From: an uncultured Bacteroidales bacterium
GTDB taxonomy: Bacteria; Bacteroidota; Bacteroidia; Bacteroidales; F082
Length of the DNA stretch: 53,663 bases
Assembly (NCBI GenBank): GCA_937896895.1
Contig: CALBNV010000052.1
Coordinates: 1-53,663 of the forward strand
Reading direction: 5' to 3'
Positions 1 to 8,515 of this stretch are shown here, piece by piece; the stretch's first letter is position 1; each line of letters starts with the position of its first letter. The translations under genes were made by a program, and so were the position numbers. The notes under the pieces were generated by a model. That model worked only from the letters and a program-made list of their open reading frames with translations, made no database searches and was not told the origin of the DNA.

Positions 1-87
1 GACTACCGGGGATTCCGAGGGCAAAGATAGATATATAATTTGAAACAAACAAGAATTTCGTTAGAAAAAAGCAAGATTTAATACATT

Positions 88-300
88 ATGAGATACAACG
101 AGTACGAAATAGCACTTTCACCTGCACGTTTGAACCGATATATGGTGGCTTGTAGGGGCAACAAAGCAAGGGCTTTGCAATTGTATCCTCAACAGCTCAT
201 CTCCAGCCTCACAACCAATGGGACTTACACCAACGACAGAATAGTGTCGGGAGTACGAAAGTATAAATTAGACAATATTACGGACTTCTGTCCGTTATAA
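88..300 (+). pseudogene. Abi-like protein, N-terminal fragment
   Basis: A 70-residue ORF. Residues 10-33 (SPARLNRYMVACRGNKARAL and the following QLY) look like the N-terminus of Abi family proteins (Abi_2/AbiD-type abortive-infection proteins), which normally run to about 250-300 residues. After residue 34 the resemblance stops and the ORF ends soon afterwards, so I read it as a decayed or recombined remnant. It sits directly upstream of a DUF1016 nuclease gene, a common accessory-island neighbourhood. The family call rests on a short stretch and is tentative; it could also be an unrelated small protein. Confidence 0.4.
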
Positions 301-369
301 ACATACACGCCCAACGCTCATCATGGCGAAAAAAGGTTTGAGCTAATGAATGGTTGCTTAGTGTGACCA

Positions 370-430
370 CTTGCCAGAGGGCAAGAAATGAACATATTTG
401 GAAAAAGGCGTTTTCAGGACGCTTGTTTTT
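370..430 (+). terminator. Double hairpin ending in a T-run
   Basis: A perfect 6-bp hairpin with a 4-nt loop (370-385, CTTGCC/GGCAAG) is followed by a second hairpin (405-424, AAGGCGT pairing with ACGCTT with one bulge) and then TTGTTTTT. This is the shape of an intrinsic terminator. It would end transcription before the DUF1016 gene at 466, or it may be the 3' end of a small RNA encoded between 300 and 430. No known RNA family was recognised. Confidence 0.4.
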
Positions 431-465
431 AACATCCGTCATTAAAAAAGAAAACAATAATAGAA

Positions 466-1617
466 ATGGAACAGACAAATGCGATAATACAATATGCACC
501 TGCTGTACAGACCATCAAGACAGCCATACTACAGGGGCAGTATGAAGCCGCCAAGGGAGTGAACCGCATCCAGTTGGCTGTGTATTTCGCTATTGGCAAG
601 TACATTTCTGCTAATACGCGCACTCAGGCATGGGGCACTCATGCGCTGGAGTTTATCAGCGAACAACTGCGAAGAGAACTGCCGGGATTGCGTGGATTCT
701 CGGAAACTAGCCTCAAGAAAATGCGTCAATTTTATGAACAATGGCAGATTCTCGAAAATCGCCCGCCAGTGACGGACGAAATGGAAAGCATTGAAAACGA
801 TACAATCATCGAGGCAAATGCTATTGCTATGCTAAATCGCCCGCCAATGGCGGATGAATTGGATGTGAACGAATTCCTCAGTATCAGTTTCACTCATCAT
901 GACGAAATACTGTCCAAAACTACCACATTGGAAGAGCGTGTGTTCTACATCCATAAGGTAGCCACTATGAAGTGGGACAAATATACGCTTAGGGACAATC
1001 TTAAGGCCGACCTATATCATCATCAGAGCGTAATGCCCAATAATTTCGTTGCTACCATACCGGACAAACGGTTGGCAATGAAAACGCTTAAAATGTTTAA
1101 GGACGAATATCTTCTTGACTTCATTAACGTGGAAGAAATTGACGAGACGGATCCTGAAGACATCGATGAGCGTGTAATAGAAAAAAGCATTGTGATGAAT
1201 ATCAAGAACTTCATCATGACTTTCGGCAAAGGTTTTACCTTTATCGGCAATCAGGTACATTACGACAAGCTGGGGCAGGACCATTGGATAGATTTGCTGT
1301 TCTATAACCGTGACCTGAGGCGAATTGTGGTCTTCGAGTTGAAGTCGGGCCGTTTCAAGGTGGAGTATCTTGCACAGTTGAGCAGTTACCTCAGGGTATT
1401 GAACGATGACGACCGCAGAGAAGGAGAGAACCCTCCAATAGGTATGGTGCTCTGCAAGAAAATGAACAAGGAATATGTAAACTACATAATGCAGGACTTC
1501 CGTCAGCCGATGGGTGTCGCCACCTACAAGACAGCTGACGAGATTGCCCCGGAACTGCTCGAAGTTCTCCCTCCAAAGGAGGAACTGGCAAAGCTGCTTG
1601 ATGAGAAAGAAGATTAG
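466..1617 (+). CDS. DUF1016 / YhcG-type PDDEXK nuclease family protein
   Basis: A 383-residue protein with the two-part layout of the DUF1016 (YhcG) family. The N-terminal helical domain (about residues 5-175) contains the family-typical FSETSLKKMRQFYEQW. The C-terminal nuclease-like domain carries a PDDEXK-type core: D276 in HWIDLLFYNRDL and E291/K293 in VVFELKSGRF. Family members are accessory proteins often found beside restriction genes and in mobile regions; the substrate is not established. Residues 98-107 (ENRPPVTDEM) and 124-132 (NRPPMADEL) are an internal near-repeat that lengthens the inter-domain linker. The start at 466 gives the expected N-terminus. The family call is secure, the activity is not. 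Confidence 0.85.
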   Translation: MEQTNAIIQYAPAVQTIKTAILQGQYEAAKGVNRIQLAVYFAIGKYISANTRTQAWGTHALEFISEQLRRELPGLRGFSETSLKKMRQFYEQWQILENRPPVTDEMESIENDTIIEANAIAMLNRPPMADELDVNEFLSISFTHHDEILSKTTTLEERVFYIHKVATMKWDKYTLRDNLKADLYHHQSVMPNNFVATIPDKRLAMKTLKMFKDEYLLDFINVEEIDETDPEDIDERVIEKSIVMNIKNFIMTFGKGFTFIGNQVHYDKLGQDHWIDLLFYNRDLRRIVVFELKSGRFKVEYLAQLSSYLRVLNDDDRREGENPPIGMVLCKKMNKEYVNYIMQDFRQPMGVATYKTADEIAPELLEVLPPKEELAKLLDEKED

Positions 1618-1658
1618 TTTTTTCTAACCTCTAACCTCTAACCCTTTAAAACAAAGAT

Positions 1659-2342
1659 ATGACTACCCAACAGAAATTATACATCCGCCTCATCAAGCGT
1701 CCCATCGGGTTCCTTGGGGCACTGGTGGCGTTGATACTGCTTTCGCCATTGTTCATCGCAACGATGGTGCTGCTGTTCTTTGCCAACAAGAACGGCTTCA
1801 AGGGCATCTTTTTCACCCAGAATCGTCCGGGGAAGAATGAGAAGATTTTCAAGGCTTTGAAGTTCAAGACGATGACGGACGAGCGGGATGCCGAGGGCAA
1901 GCTCCTTCCCGATGCCGACCGTCTGACCAAGGTGGGCAAGTTCATCCGCTCCACCTCGATTGACGAACTGCCGCAGCTGCTCAACATCCTCAAGGGCGAT
2001 ATGGCGTTCATCGGCCCCCGTCCGCTGCTGGTGCAGTACATCCCGTATTATACCGAGCGTGAGCGGTTGAGACATACTGTAAGGCCTGGGATAACCGGTT
2101 GGGCGCAAGTCCACGGAAGGAATCACGTGTTGTGGGAAGATCGTTTTGAATATGATGCCTATTATGTGGAACATCTCAGTCTATGGCTGGATGTCATGAT
2201 ATTCATGAATACGATGAAGAATGTGATTGATAAAAAGGACATTGAGATTGCACCGAACCTGATGTTCTTTGATGAATATAGAAGATGGCAGGCCTCGGGA
2301 AAGGTTTTTGAGAAGTATGAAGATGCGATTGTGAATTATTGA
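1659..2342 (+). CDS. Sugar transferase (lipid-carrier phosphosugar transferase), copy 1
   Basis: A 227-residue bacterial sugar transferase (PF02397; WcaJ/PglC-like). Such enzymes transfer a phosphosugar from a nucleotide sugar to undecaprenyl phosphate at the inner membrane, the first step of surface glycan assembly. One N-terminal hydrophobic segment (about residues 16-41) is followed by the catalytic core: FKALKFKTMTDERD, STSIDELPQLLNILKGD, FIGPRPLL and the C-terminal RPGITGWAQVHGRN. At 227 residues it is the short, core-only form without the extra transmembrane bundle of WcaJ/WbaP. It is the first gene of the closely spaced ATP-grasp locus; the next start is 9 nt downstream. Paralogues lie at 7329 and 16120. 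The sugar donor cannot be read from sequence. Confidence 0.93.
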   Translation: MTTQQKLYIRLIKRPIGFLGALVALILLSPLFIATMVLLFFANKNGFKGIFFTQNRPGKNEKIFKALKFKTMTDERDAEGKLLPDADRLTKVGKFIRSTSIDELPQLLNILKGDMAFIGPRPLLVQYIPYYTERERLRHTVRPGITGWAQVHGRNHVLWEDRFEYDAYYVEHLSLWLDVMIFMNTMKNVIDKKDIEIAPNLMFFDEYRRWQASGKVFEKYEDAIVNY

Positions 2343-2351
2343 TTATTGAAG

Positions 2352-3482
2352 ATGAAAAGAGTAATTGTATTTTGTACAGATTCACCATATAGCCTTTTCC
2401 TTGTGCGGAGTTTGGGGGAGGCAGGCTACAGTCCTGAGTGCTATTGCGTCGGGCATAGTTGCTCGTTTTTGTTCTTAAGCCGTTACACCGGAAAACACAG
2501 GAAGTTTGACAATGTGACCGATGCCCTGAATTTCCTGCTGAACGATTATCCGGAATATGATGATAAACCGGTCTTGTTCGCCTTCCCCGACATCCCGGCA
2601 TACTATGCGGATCTGCACGTAGAGGAACTGGAGAAAAAATTCATTCTGATGTCTGCCGGACAGTCCGGGGGCATTGTACATTGGATGAGCAAGAAGAACA
2701 TAGGAGCATTGGCTGTCAAACACGGATTGACAATCCCTTGGACTGTAGAACTTGCGAAAGACGAACAGATACCTGAGGCCCTTGAATATCCGGTATTCAC
2801 TAAAAATATAGCGTCTGTTGACGGAGGAAAACAGGATGAAGGCATTTGTCATAACAGAAAAGAACTTGAGCAACGGCAGAAGACAATGTCGTCAGACAGG
2901 TTTCTTGTGATGAAATATATCGAGAAGGACAATGAGATAAACTATTTCGGGCTGGCTTTGAACGGCCGCATTTATATCGATTATAATGATGAATGCAAGC
3001 GGTTCCGCGCGGATTCATACGGTCATTATACCAGATTCAGCCTTTGTAAGAAGGATGCTTTGTACAACAACATTGTGTCTATGATGAAGGAGACTGGATA
3101 CAATGGACTTTTTGACGTTGAGTTCTTGTTGGGAAAGGATGGTGTCTTGTATTTTACCGAGGTGAATTTCAGGACAGATGGTGCAATCTACAAATTGACG
3201 CAAGGTGTCAACCTGCCGGCTGAATGGTGCCGTCTGACAAGTCTTCCTGTCCAAGAGTTGCCACAATCATTGAAAACTGGCAAGGAGACCTTCAGCGCTA
3301 TGGAAGAATTCCGTGATTTCAAGGAAAATGTGTTGACTGGAAGGATGAGCGTCTTTCTCTGGCTGAAGGAATTTTTTGCTGCCGACATTCGTAACAGGGT
3401 GAGTCTGAGAGATCCGTTGCCTTTCTTCTGCTGGATCGCAGACGGTGTAAGGTTGTTTGTTGGAAAAACATTTGCAAGATGA
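2352..3482 (+). CDS. ATP-grasp ligase, copy 1
   Basis: A 376-residue ATP-grasp family protein. The N-terminus (KRVIVFCTDSPYSLFLVRSL) forms a Rossmann-like pre-ATP-grasp domain. The central part has the lysine-containing strand before the nucleotide site (EYPVFTKNIASVDGGKQDEG). The metal-binding end of the fold is GLFDVEFLLGKDGVLYFTEV followed by NFRTDGAIY, where N/R replace the usual NPR. ATP-grasp enzymes couple a carboxylate to an amine or thiol through an acyl phosphate. I chose ATG 2352, 9 nt after the previous stop, over an in-frame TTG at 2346. Its 3' end overlaps the next gene by 4 nt, so the two are probably translationally coupled. The acceptor and donor are unknown. Confidence 0.85.
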   Translation: MKRVIVFCTDSPYSLFLVRSLGEAGYSPECYCVGHSCSFLFLSRYTGKHRKFDNVTDALNFLLNDYPEYDDKPVLFAFPDIPAYYADLHVEELEKKFILMSAGQSGGIVHWMSKKNIGALAVKHGLTIPWTVELAKDEQIPEALEYPVFTKNIASVDGGKQDEGICHNRKELEQRQKTMSSDRFLVMKYIEKDNEINYFGLALNGRIYIDYNDECKRFRADSYGHYTRFSLCKKDALYNNIVSMMKETGYNGLFDVEFLLGKDGVLYFTEVNFRTDGAIYKLTQGVNLPAEWCRLTSLPVQELPQSLKTGKETFSAMEEFRDFKENVLTGRMSVFLWLKEFFAADIRNRVSLRDPLPFFCWIADGVRLFVGKTFAR

Positions 3483-4564
3483 AGGAGATAGGCAGTTTTT
3501 TCCCGATATATCATTGTCGTGATTATGTAGGCTCCCTGCGGGATTACACTGCAGACAAGCAGTTCAGGCACTATTCCCTGTGCCGTGAAGCACTGCTGGA
3601 AATAGCAAGACATTATAAGACACACGGCAAGCGGGTCATTTTTCCTGCATTCACCTGTCGTTCTGTCGTTGATCCATTTATCCAAGAAGGGTGGGAGTGC
3701 CGTTATTACAACGTTTCAACAGATTTGAGAATAAAGGCTGAGTACATCGTCTCGCTATCCGAGTCATTCAAGCCGGGTGTGTGTATTGTCCATCCCTATT
3801 TTGGGACAGGCCTGACAAAAGATGAGTTGCAGACGTTGTCCCTTGTCAAGGGACGTTGTGGATGCCTGATGGTTGAAGACAAAACACAATGTTTATTCTC
3901 TTCCTTCGCGTATGAGGTTTTTGACGTTATTGTTGGCAGTTACAGAAAGTGGTTCCCTATACCTGACGGGGGCTTTTTACGTTTGGTAAGGCCTGTCCTG
4001 GACCTTGAGTTGCCGAAGTTGGATTATTCTGATAATGAACCTTTTGCGAGTCTGATGTACGACGCTATGTATCTTCGCGGAGTTTTTCTGCAATCAGGCG
4101 ATGAAGAAATCAAGGCGATATCACGCAGAATGAGCTCTATGTCATTGTCCAAAATTAATGGCGCAATTGAACCGCACAAAATGTCGGGGCTCTCTCTTAA
4201 GATGATGTATGACACCGATTGGGTGGATATCCAGAAAAAGAGGTCGGACAATTACTGTATCCTGCACGAGGGACTGAAGAGTGGCTGTCACCTTAAATTT
4301 GTGAAAGAATCCGTAACGGAAATCGAGTCCGCCCCTCTGTTTTTCCCGATATATGTACAAGAACGGGATCAATTTCAGGAAGCGCTTTCTCGGGAGAAGA
4401 TATATGCTACGGCTTTATGGCAGTCGTCAGCCTCTCCTGAAATGGTCTCAGACCCTGATGTGGAGTATATTTTCAATCATATTCTTGCGATTCCTTGTGA
4501 TCAGAGGTATGACAGGGACGATATGGAACGTGTGGTTGATGTCATTGAGAAACTGAATGCGTGA
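3479..4564 (+). CDS. PLP-dependent aminotransferase-like protein (fold type I)
   Basis: A 361-residue protein with the outline of a DegT/AHBA-like fold-type I PLP enzyme. It has a substrate loop and early helix (HYSLCREALLEIARHY), a cofactor-binding acidic stretch (GCLMVEDKTQCLFSS) and a likely Schiff-base lysine in GSYRKWFPIPDGGFL. The last is a variant of the SxxxxK...GGG motif of sugar aminotransferases, followed by the DGG that lines the pocket. It is shorter and more divergent than the canonical DegT enzyme at 23944, so the substrate may be an unusual sugar or amino acid. It overlaps the upstream ATP-grasp gene by 4 nt and the downstream one by 1 nt (TGATG), which indicates one operon. 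Confidence 0.7.
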   Translation: MKEIGSFFPIYHCRDYVGSLRDYTADKQFRHYSLCREALLEIARHYKTHGKRVIFPAFTCRSVVDPFIQEGWECRYYNVSTDLRIKAEYIVSLSESFKPGVCIVHPYFGTGLTKDELQTLSLVKGRCGCLMVEDKTQCLFSSFAYEVFDVIVGSYRKWFPIPDGGFLRLVRPVLDLELPKLDYSDNEPFASLMYDAMYLRGVFLQSGDEEIKAISRRMSSMSLSKINGAIEPHKMSGLSLKMMYDTDWVDIQKKRSDNYCILHEGLKSGCHLKFVKESVTEIESAPLFFPIYVQERDQFQEALSREKIYATALWQSSASPEMVSDPDVEYIFNHILAIPCDQRYDRDDMERVVDVIEKLNA

Positions 4565-5703
4565 TGAAGAAACTTGCTATAATCGGTTCCGGGCGGATGG
4601 CTTGGATATATGGCGTGAAGGCAAAGGAGATGGGGATTGAAACACACGTTTTCTCTTTTGATGAGAATTGTAAGGTGAAGGATGCCGTTACGGAGTACCA
4701 TCTTGTCAATATTTTGGAGATGGACAAAGTCCTGGAAGTATGCCGAAATATAGGTATTGACGGAGTCGTTCCTACAACAGAGCTGACGTTCCATGTGGCT
4801 GCATATATAGCCGAAAAGATGGGGTTGAACGGTATGCCGTTTGAGGTGGCCAAAGTGGTGACAGACAAATACCGTAACAGAATGGTGTGCAAAGATGTGC
4901 CTGAATTGTACCACCCCGGGTATGTACGAATCAGTACTCTTGAAGAACTTGATTCTCTGAACCTCAATTTCCCCATCATTCTCAAACCTGCTTCCAGGGG
5001 AGGAAAGCTTGGAGTTTCGGTTGTAAATAATGTGGAGGAGTTGATGCCTGCTTTCGAACTTGCAAAGACTCATTCCGGAAATTCTCCAATCATTGTAGAA
5101 GAATTTATCTCCGGAGGACAGGAATATTCTGTCGAGAGTCTTTCCTTCCATGGAGAGCATACGGTTGTTCAGGTGACAGAGAAGATCAGTTCCGGACCTC
5201 CTCATTGTGTGGAACTGGGACATCATCAGCCGGCTTGCCTGTCCCGGGAGATGAGGAAAAAGGTCGAGCACGTCATGGGGAAAGCACTGTCCGCTTTGGG
5301 GATTGACAACAGCCCCTGTCATATCGAAATAAAGATAGTGGGCGAGCGGATATATCTGATAGAATGCAATGCACGTCCGGGTGGCGACTATATTTCCTGG
5401 GTGCTGACCGAGTTGAGTACCGGTTATCCTTACATTAAAGGAGTTATTGATATCGCTCTTGATTGCTTTGAACCAATTGACACTTCGACATTGCTTAACC
5501 ATTATGCGGGGGTGTATTTCGTTACCGCCCAAAGTGCATATCTGAAGCCTTTGTTTGACCATTGCGAAGAGTATCAATGGCTTTACAGAAAGAATGCAGT
5601 ATCCGATGATCTGTGGACTTTGGTGCACAATGATTGTGATTCCATCAATTCGATGATTTACTATTCGGAAACAGAAAGACCCGATATTGACAGTTTGTTA
5701 TGA
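4564..5703 (+). CDS. ATP-grasp ligase, copy 2
   Basis: A 379-residue ATP-grasp protein of the biotin carboxylase/carbamoyl-phosphate-synthase-like type. It has an N-terminal Rossmann-like domain (KKLAIIGSGRMAWIYGVKAK), the ATP-binding strand FPIILKPASRGGKLGVSVV (lysine plus glycine-rich loop), the hinge IIVEEFISGGQEYSVE and the metal-binding YLIECNARPGGDYI, with E and N as Mg ligands. All catalytic elements look intact, so it is probably active. The start ATG 4564 overlaps the preceding TGA by one base, and its stop overlaps the following acetyltransferase by 4 nt. It probably ligates an amino acid or other carboxylate to a product of the neighbouring enzymes; the substrate is unknown. Confidence 0.88.
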   Translation: MKKLAIIGSGRMAWIYGVKAKEMGIETHVFSFDENCKVKDAVTEYHLVNILEMDKVLEVCRNIGIDGVVPTTELTFHVAAYIAEKMGLNGMPFEVAKVVTDKYRNRMVCKDVPELYHPGYVRISTLEELDSLNLNFPIILKPASRGGKLGVSVVNNVEELMPAFELAKTHSGNSPIIVEEFISGGQEYSVESLSFHGEHTVVQVTEKISSGPPHCVELGHHQPACLSREMRKKVEHVMGKALSALGIDNSPCHIEIKIVGERIYLIECNARPGGDYISWVLTELSTGYPYIKGVIDIALDCFEPIDTSTLLNHYAGVYFVTAQSAYLKPLFDHCEEYQWLYRKNAVSDDLWTLVHNDCDSINSMIYYSETERPDIDSLL

Positions 5704-6263
5704 ACATTTTTGACAGAATAAAAAAAACAATAAACAGAAAATACATTTTATATGCCAATTCCTCTGAAGTGTTGGGGAAAGCGCAGGAATTGTTACGCCC
5801 TTTGCCTCAAGGATGTGAACTTGTCGATTTGACCTCCAGGGACAGAAACCGCTATAAATGCAAGCGGAATCTGGATATCATACTTGAAGGTAAGGGTGCG
5901 GGTAAAGGTCAAGTCTTGGCGGTTGTGGATGACAATGAAATCATCGCCTATCACCACGGTAAGTTCAGGGGCAATAACACTCTGTTCTTTAAAGTCAGGA
6001 ATTGTGATTACGAATGTACAGAGATTTATGTGGATGAACTGTACCGGAGAAAAGGGATTGCCACGTTCCTTTTGTGTCACGCTATGAAAAACCTCCGGCA
6101 GAATATGAAGGTAGGGACGATGATCAGCCTTGACAATACCCCTTCATTGAGATTGCATGAACAAGTGGGGTTCAGGATATCTCATAAAGTGACATTCTTC
6201 AATATGACACGGATTATGAATGGTCATTATGTTTTTATAAATATCCCCCATTACAATATATAG
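5700..6263 (+). CDS. GNAT acetyltransferase
   Basis: A 187-residue GCN5-related N-acetyltransferase. Acetyl-CoA-binding motif A is visible as IYVDELYRRKGIATFLL (R/K-G-x-G/A pyrophosphate loop) at about residues 110-126. It is followed by motif B, LDNTPSLRLHEQVGFRIS, at about residues 142-159. The first 85 residues are more variable and would form the acceptor side. It overlaps the upstream ATP-grasp gene by 4 nt and precedes the next ATP-grasp gene by 4 nt, so it belongs to the same transcription unit. It probably acylates an amino group on the sugar or amino-acid intermediate made here; this is inferred from context. Confidence 0.85.
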   Translation: MNIFDRIKKTINRKYILYANSSEVLGKAQELLRPLPQGCELVDLTSRDRNRYKCKRNLDIILEGKGAGKGQVLAVVDDNEIIAYHHGKFRGNNTLFFKVRNCDYECTEIYVDELYRRKGIATFLLCHAMKNLRQNMKVGTMISLDNTPSLRLHEQVGFRISHKVTFFNMTRIMNGHYVFINIPHYNI

Positions 6264-6267
6264 AAAT

Positions 6268-7281
6268 ATGATTCAGAAACCAGGTATATTGTTTTGCAGT
6301 TGTGGAAGAAGAGTCCGTCTGCTTCGTAATGCGCAGGAATCAATTGGTGAGAAGTGCACCATCGTGGCAACGGACAATAATGCAACGGCACCTGCTTTGG
6401 CCTTCGCAACCAAGGAGTATGTTGTCCCTCGCATTGATGCCCCTGACTATGTGGATACTATTATCAATATCTGCAAAGAGAATAATGTAAAGGCTGTCAC
6501 GACTCTGATTGACCCAGAGATTGAGGTGCTTTCGCGCAATCGCGAACGTCTGCTGGAAGCTGGCGTGCTGCCTCTCTGTCCGGCAGACGATATCACAGCT
6601 CGTTGTTGTTTCGATAAGTATGAGATGTTCAAATACTGTAAGGTTCAGGGTATTCCTACACCTCTGACTTTCCACGATTGGGATGAGTTTACAAAAGCTG
6701 TGGAAGCCGGTGAAATCACTTTCCCGGTATTTATGAAGCCTGTTTGTGGCAGCGGCAGTGTAGGTGTTCATAAAGTTCATACTATGGGACAAGCGAAGAA
6801 TGACTGGTTCAGTGGTGAACACGATTACATTATTCAGGAACTGATGACGGGCGGTGACTGCGATGCAGATGTGTATGTGGATGCCATCAGCCACAAAGCA
6901 GTGGCAGCCTTCTCAAAGCACAAGATTGAGACACGTATCGGTGGTGCCAGCAAGACCATTTCATACAAGGATCCTAAGCTCTTTGCATTCATCGAAAAGA
7001 TAGCCCTTGCATTCAAGTTCTGCGGTCCTCTTGATATGGACTTCTTCATCCGTGACGGAGAGTATCTGCTTATTGATGTTAACCCCCGTTTCGGTGGCGC
7101 ATACCTTCACGCATACGGAGCCGGAGTTGACTTCTTCCCTCTGATTTGGAACAACATGAACGGCATCGAGAACGAAAGCATCATTGGCCAGTATGATGAA
7201 GACGTGTTGATGTTGATGTACGATGATGTTGTCATTCGCAAAAAGAGTGAGCTGGCGAATGGTGGTTTTACTGTGCTATAA
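6268..7281 (+). CDS. ATP-grasp ligase, copy 3 (carbamoyl-phosphate-synthase-like)
   Basis: A 337-residue ATP-grasp protein. The N-terminus (GILFCSCGRRVRLLRNAQES) is the pre-ATP-grasp domain of a subfamily annotated as carbamoyl-phosphate synthase large-subunit-like. The ATP site includes FPVFMKPVCGSGSVGVHKV, the hinge is DYIIQELMTGGDCDADVYVD, and the metal site is YLLIDVNPRFGGAY. The closest relative in the window is the ligase at 12299, which shares the CGRR N-terminus and the NPRFGG ending. It follows the acetyltransferase by 4 nt. A 47-nt gap separates it from the second sugar transferase. The catalytic residues look intact; the substrate is not deducible. Confidence 0.9.
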   Translation: MIQKPGILFCSCGRRVRLLRNAQESIGEKCTIVATDNNATAPALAFATKEYVVPRIDAPDYVDTIINICKENNVKAVTTLIDPEIEVLSRNRERLLEAGVLPLCPADDITARCCFDKYEMFKYCKVQGIPTPLTFHDWDEFTKAVEAGEITFPVFMKPVCGSGSVGVHKVHTMGQAKNDWFSGEHDYIIQELMTGGDCDADVYVDAISHKAVAAFSKHKIETRIGGASKTISYKDPKLFAFIEKIALAFKFCGPLDMDFFIRDGEYLLIDVNPRFGGAYLHAYGAGVDFFPLIWNNMNGIENESIIGQYDEDVLMLMYDDVVIRKKSELANGGFTVL

Positions 7282-7328
7282 TTTCGGAAATTATGACCAC
7301 ACAACAGAAATAAAAAATCATAAACTAT

Positions 7329-7961
7329 ATGTACAAACACTTTTTCAAAAGACTGTTCGATTTTACAATTGCCCTGATTGCGCTTCTGTGCATTGGGTGG
7401 TTTTTGATTATCATTGCCATCTGGCTGCACTTTGCCAACAAGGGGGCTGGTGCGTTCTTCTATCAGGAACGCCCGGGAAAGGACGAGAAGATTTTCAAGG
7501 TCCTCAAGTTCAAGAGTATGACGGACGAGAGGGATGCAGAAGGGAATCTGCTGCCAGACAAAGACCGTATTACGTCTGTTGGCAAGTTCGTCCGCAAGAC
7601 TTCGATTGATGAGCTTCCTCAGCTGATTAATGTGCTGAAGGGCGATATGGCTTTGATAGGACCGAGACCGTTGCTGCCCGAGTATCTGCCGTACTATACC
7701 GAAAGGGAGAGGCTTCGCCATACTGTACGCCCAGGCATTTCTGGTTGGGCGCAGGTGAATGGACGAAATAGTGTGACATGGGATCAGAAATTGGAGTATG
7801 ATGCTTATTATGTGGAGCATCTGAACTTATGGATGGACATACGTGTCATCCTTACGACTATCAAGAATGTGCTTGGTGCAAAAGATATAAATGTTGTACC
7901 TCAGAATGGCGCAGGCAAGCTGAATGTGGAAAGACAAGCAAAGTTAAACAACTCAAAATAA
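7329..7961 (+). CDS. Sugar transferase (lipid-carrier phosphosugar transferase), copy 2
   Basis: A 210-residue member of the PF02397 sugar transferase family, strongly similar to copy 1 through most of its length. It has one N-terminal membrane segment (about residues 9-31), then FKVLKFKSMTDERDAEGN, TSIDELPQLINVLKGD, LIGPRPLLPEYLPYYTERER and RPGISGWAQVNGRN. It should initiate assembly of a lipid-linked saccharide. Upstream at 7293 and in frame, a seven-codon reading frame encodes MTTQQK then stop. That matches the first six residues of copy 1, so this gene seems to have lost its original N-terminus and restarted at 7329. It is followed after 5 nt by an acetyltransferase, the arrangement expected for a transferase plus N-acyltransferase pair. 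Confidence 0.93.
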   Translation: MYKHFFKRLFDFTIALIALLCIGWFLIIIAIWLHFANKGAGAFFYQERPGKDEKIFKVLKFKSMTDERDAEGNLLPDKDRITSVGKFVRKTSIDELPQLINVLKGDMALIGPRPLLPEYLPYYTERERLRHTVRPGISGWAQVNGRNSVTWDQKLEYDAYYVEHLNLWMDIRVILTTIKNVLGAKDINVVPQNGAGKLNVERQAKLNNSK

Positions 7962-7966
7962 GGAAG

Positions 7967-8515
7967 ATGAATAATTACTTAAAAACCATATTGGGGGGGG
8001 GTAATTCCTTAATAATAAGAAAGTTAACAGAAGAAGACCTCAATACGAGAGTGCTCTGGATGAATAATCCGGCAATCTATAGCAGTATGCACTTTGATCT
8101 GCCAATCACGTTGGAGAAGACAATGGATTGGTTTCACAATAACGAAGGAAATGATAAACGTGCTGATATGGTGGTCTTGGAGGATGGTGAGATTGTAGCT
8201 TTTTGTGGAATTACTTCAATTAATCCAGATATCAGAAAATCGGAGCTTTACATCTTTGTGAATCCAAATATTCAGGCAAAGGGTTATGGAACAAAAGCGA
8301 CTCTTTTGCTTTGCAAGTATGGGTTCGAAGAGAAAGGTTTGCATAAGATTTATCTGGAGACGAACGAAGATAATTATGCAGCACAAAAGGTCTATGAACG
8401 ATGTGGTTTTACACTCGAAGGCCGCCATCGCAAAGAGTATCTCACTAAAGACGGAGAATGGAAAGACCGTCTGTATTATGGTCTTCTAAAGGAAGAATTT
8501 AATCAATTAGGGTAG
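7967..8515 (+). CDS. GNAT acetyltransferase with an N-terminal poly-G tract
   Basis: A 182-residue GNAT acetyltransferase of the RimJ/RimL-like group (LIIRKLTEEDLNTRVLWMNN, IFVNPNIQAKGYGTKATLLL, KIYLETNEDNYAAQKVYERC, GFTLEGRHR). Such genes next to sugar transferases usually acetylate an amino sugar. I chose ATG 7967, 5 nt after the sugar transferase stop; the open frame continues upstream but only inside that gene. Codons 9-12 contain an uninterrupted run of nine G (7993-8001) that reads in frame here. One extra G would place TAA directly after the run, and one fewer would create a stop four codons later, so the length of the tract decides whether protein is made. Confidence 0.88.
   Translation: MNNYLKTILGGGNSLIIRKLTEEDLNTRVLWMNNPAIYSSMHFDLPITLEKTMDWFHNNEGNDKRADMVVLEDGEIVAFCGITSINPDIRKSELYIFVNPNIQAKGYGTKATLLLCKYGFEEKGLHKIYLETNEDNYAAQKVYERCGFTLEGRHRKEYLTKDGEWKDRLYYGLLKEEFNQLG
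7993..8001 (+). repeat. Homopolymeric G9 tract inside an acetyltransferase
   Basis: Nine consecutive G residues lie 26 bases after the start codon of the acetyltransferase gene. Runs of this length are prone to slipped-strand mispairing and are classic contingency loci. Either a +1 or a -1 change terminates translation almost at once. The tract reads in frame here (ON state). No other G run this long was noticed in the window. Confidence 0.85.

Noticed and set aside
4501..5628. 375-codon minus-strand frame across the second ATP-grasp gene
   Set aside because: It has no domain match or promoter, and it overlaps fully a gene with intact ATP-grasp motifs.
7281..8000. Invertible promoter as known for Bacteroides capsules
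   Set aside because: No flanking inverted repeats around a promoter and no invertase gene were found; the switch evidence in this locus is homopolymeric.
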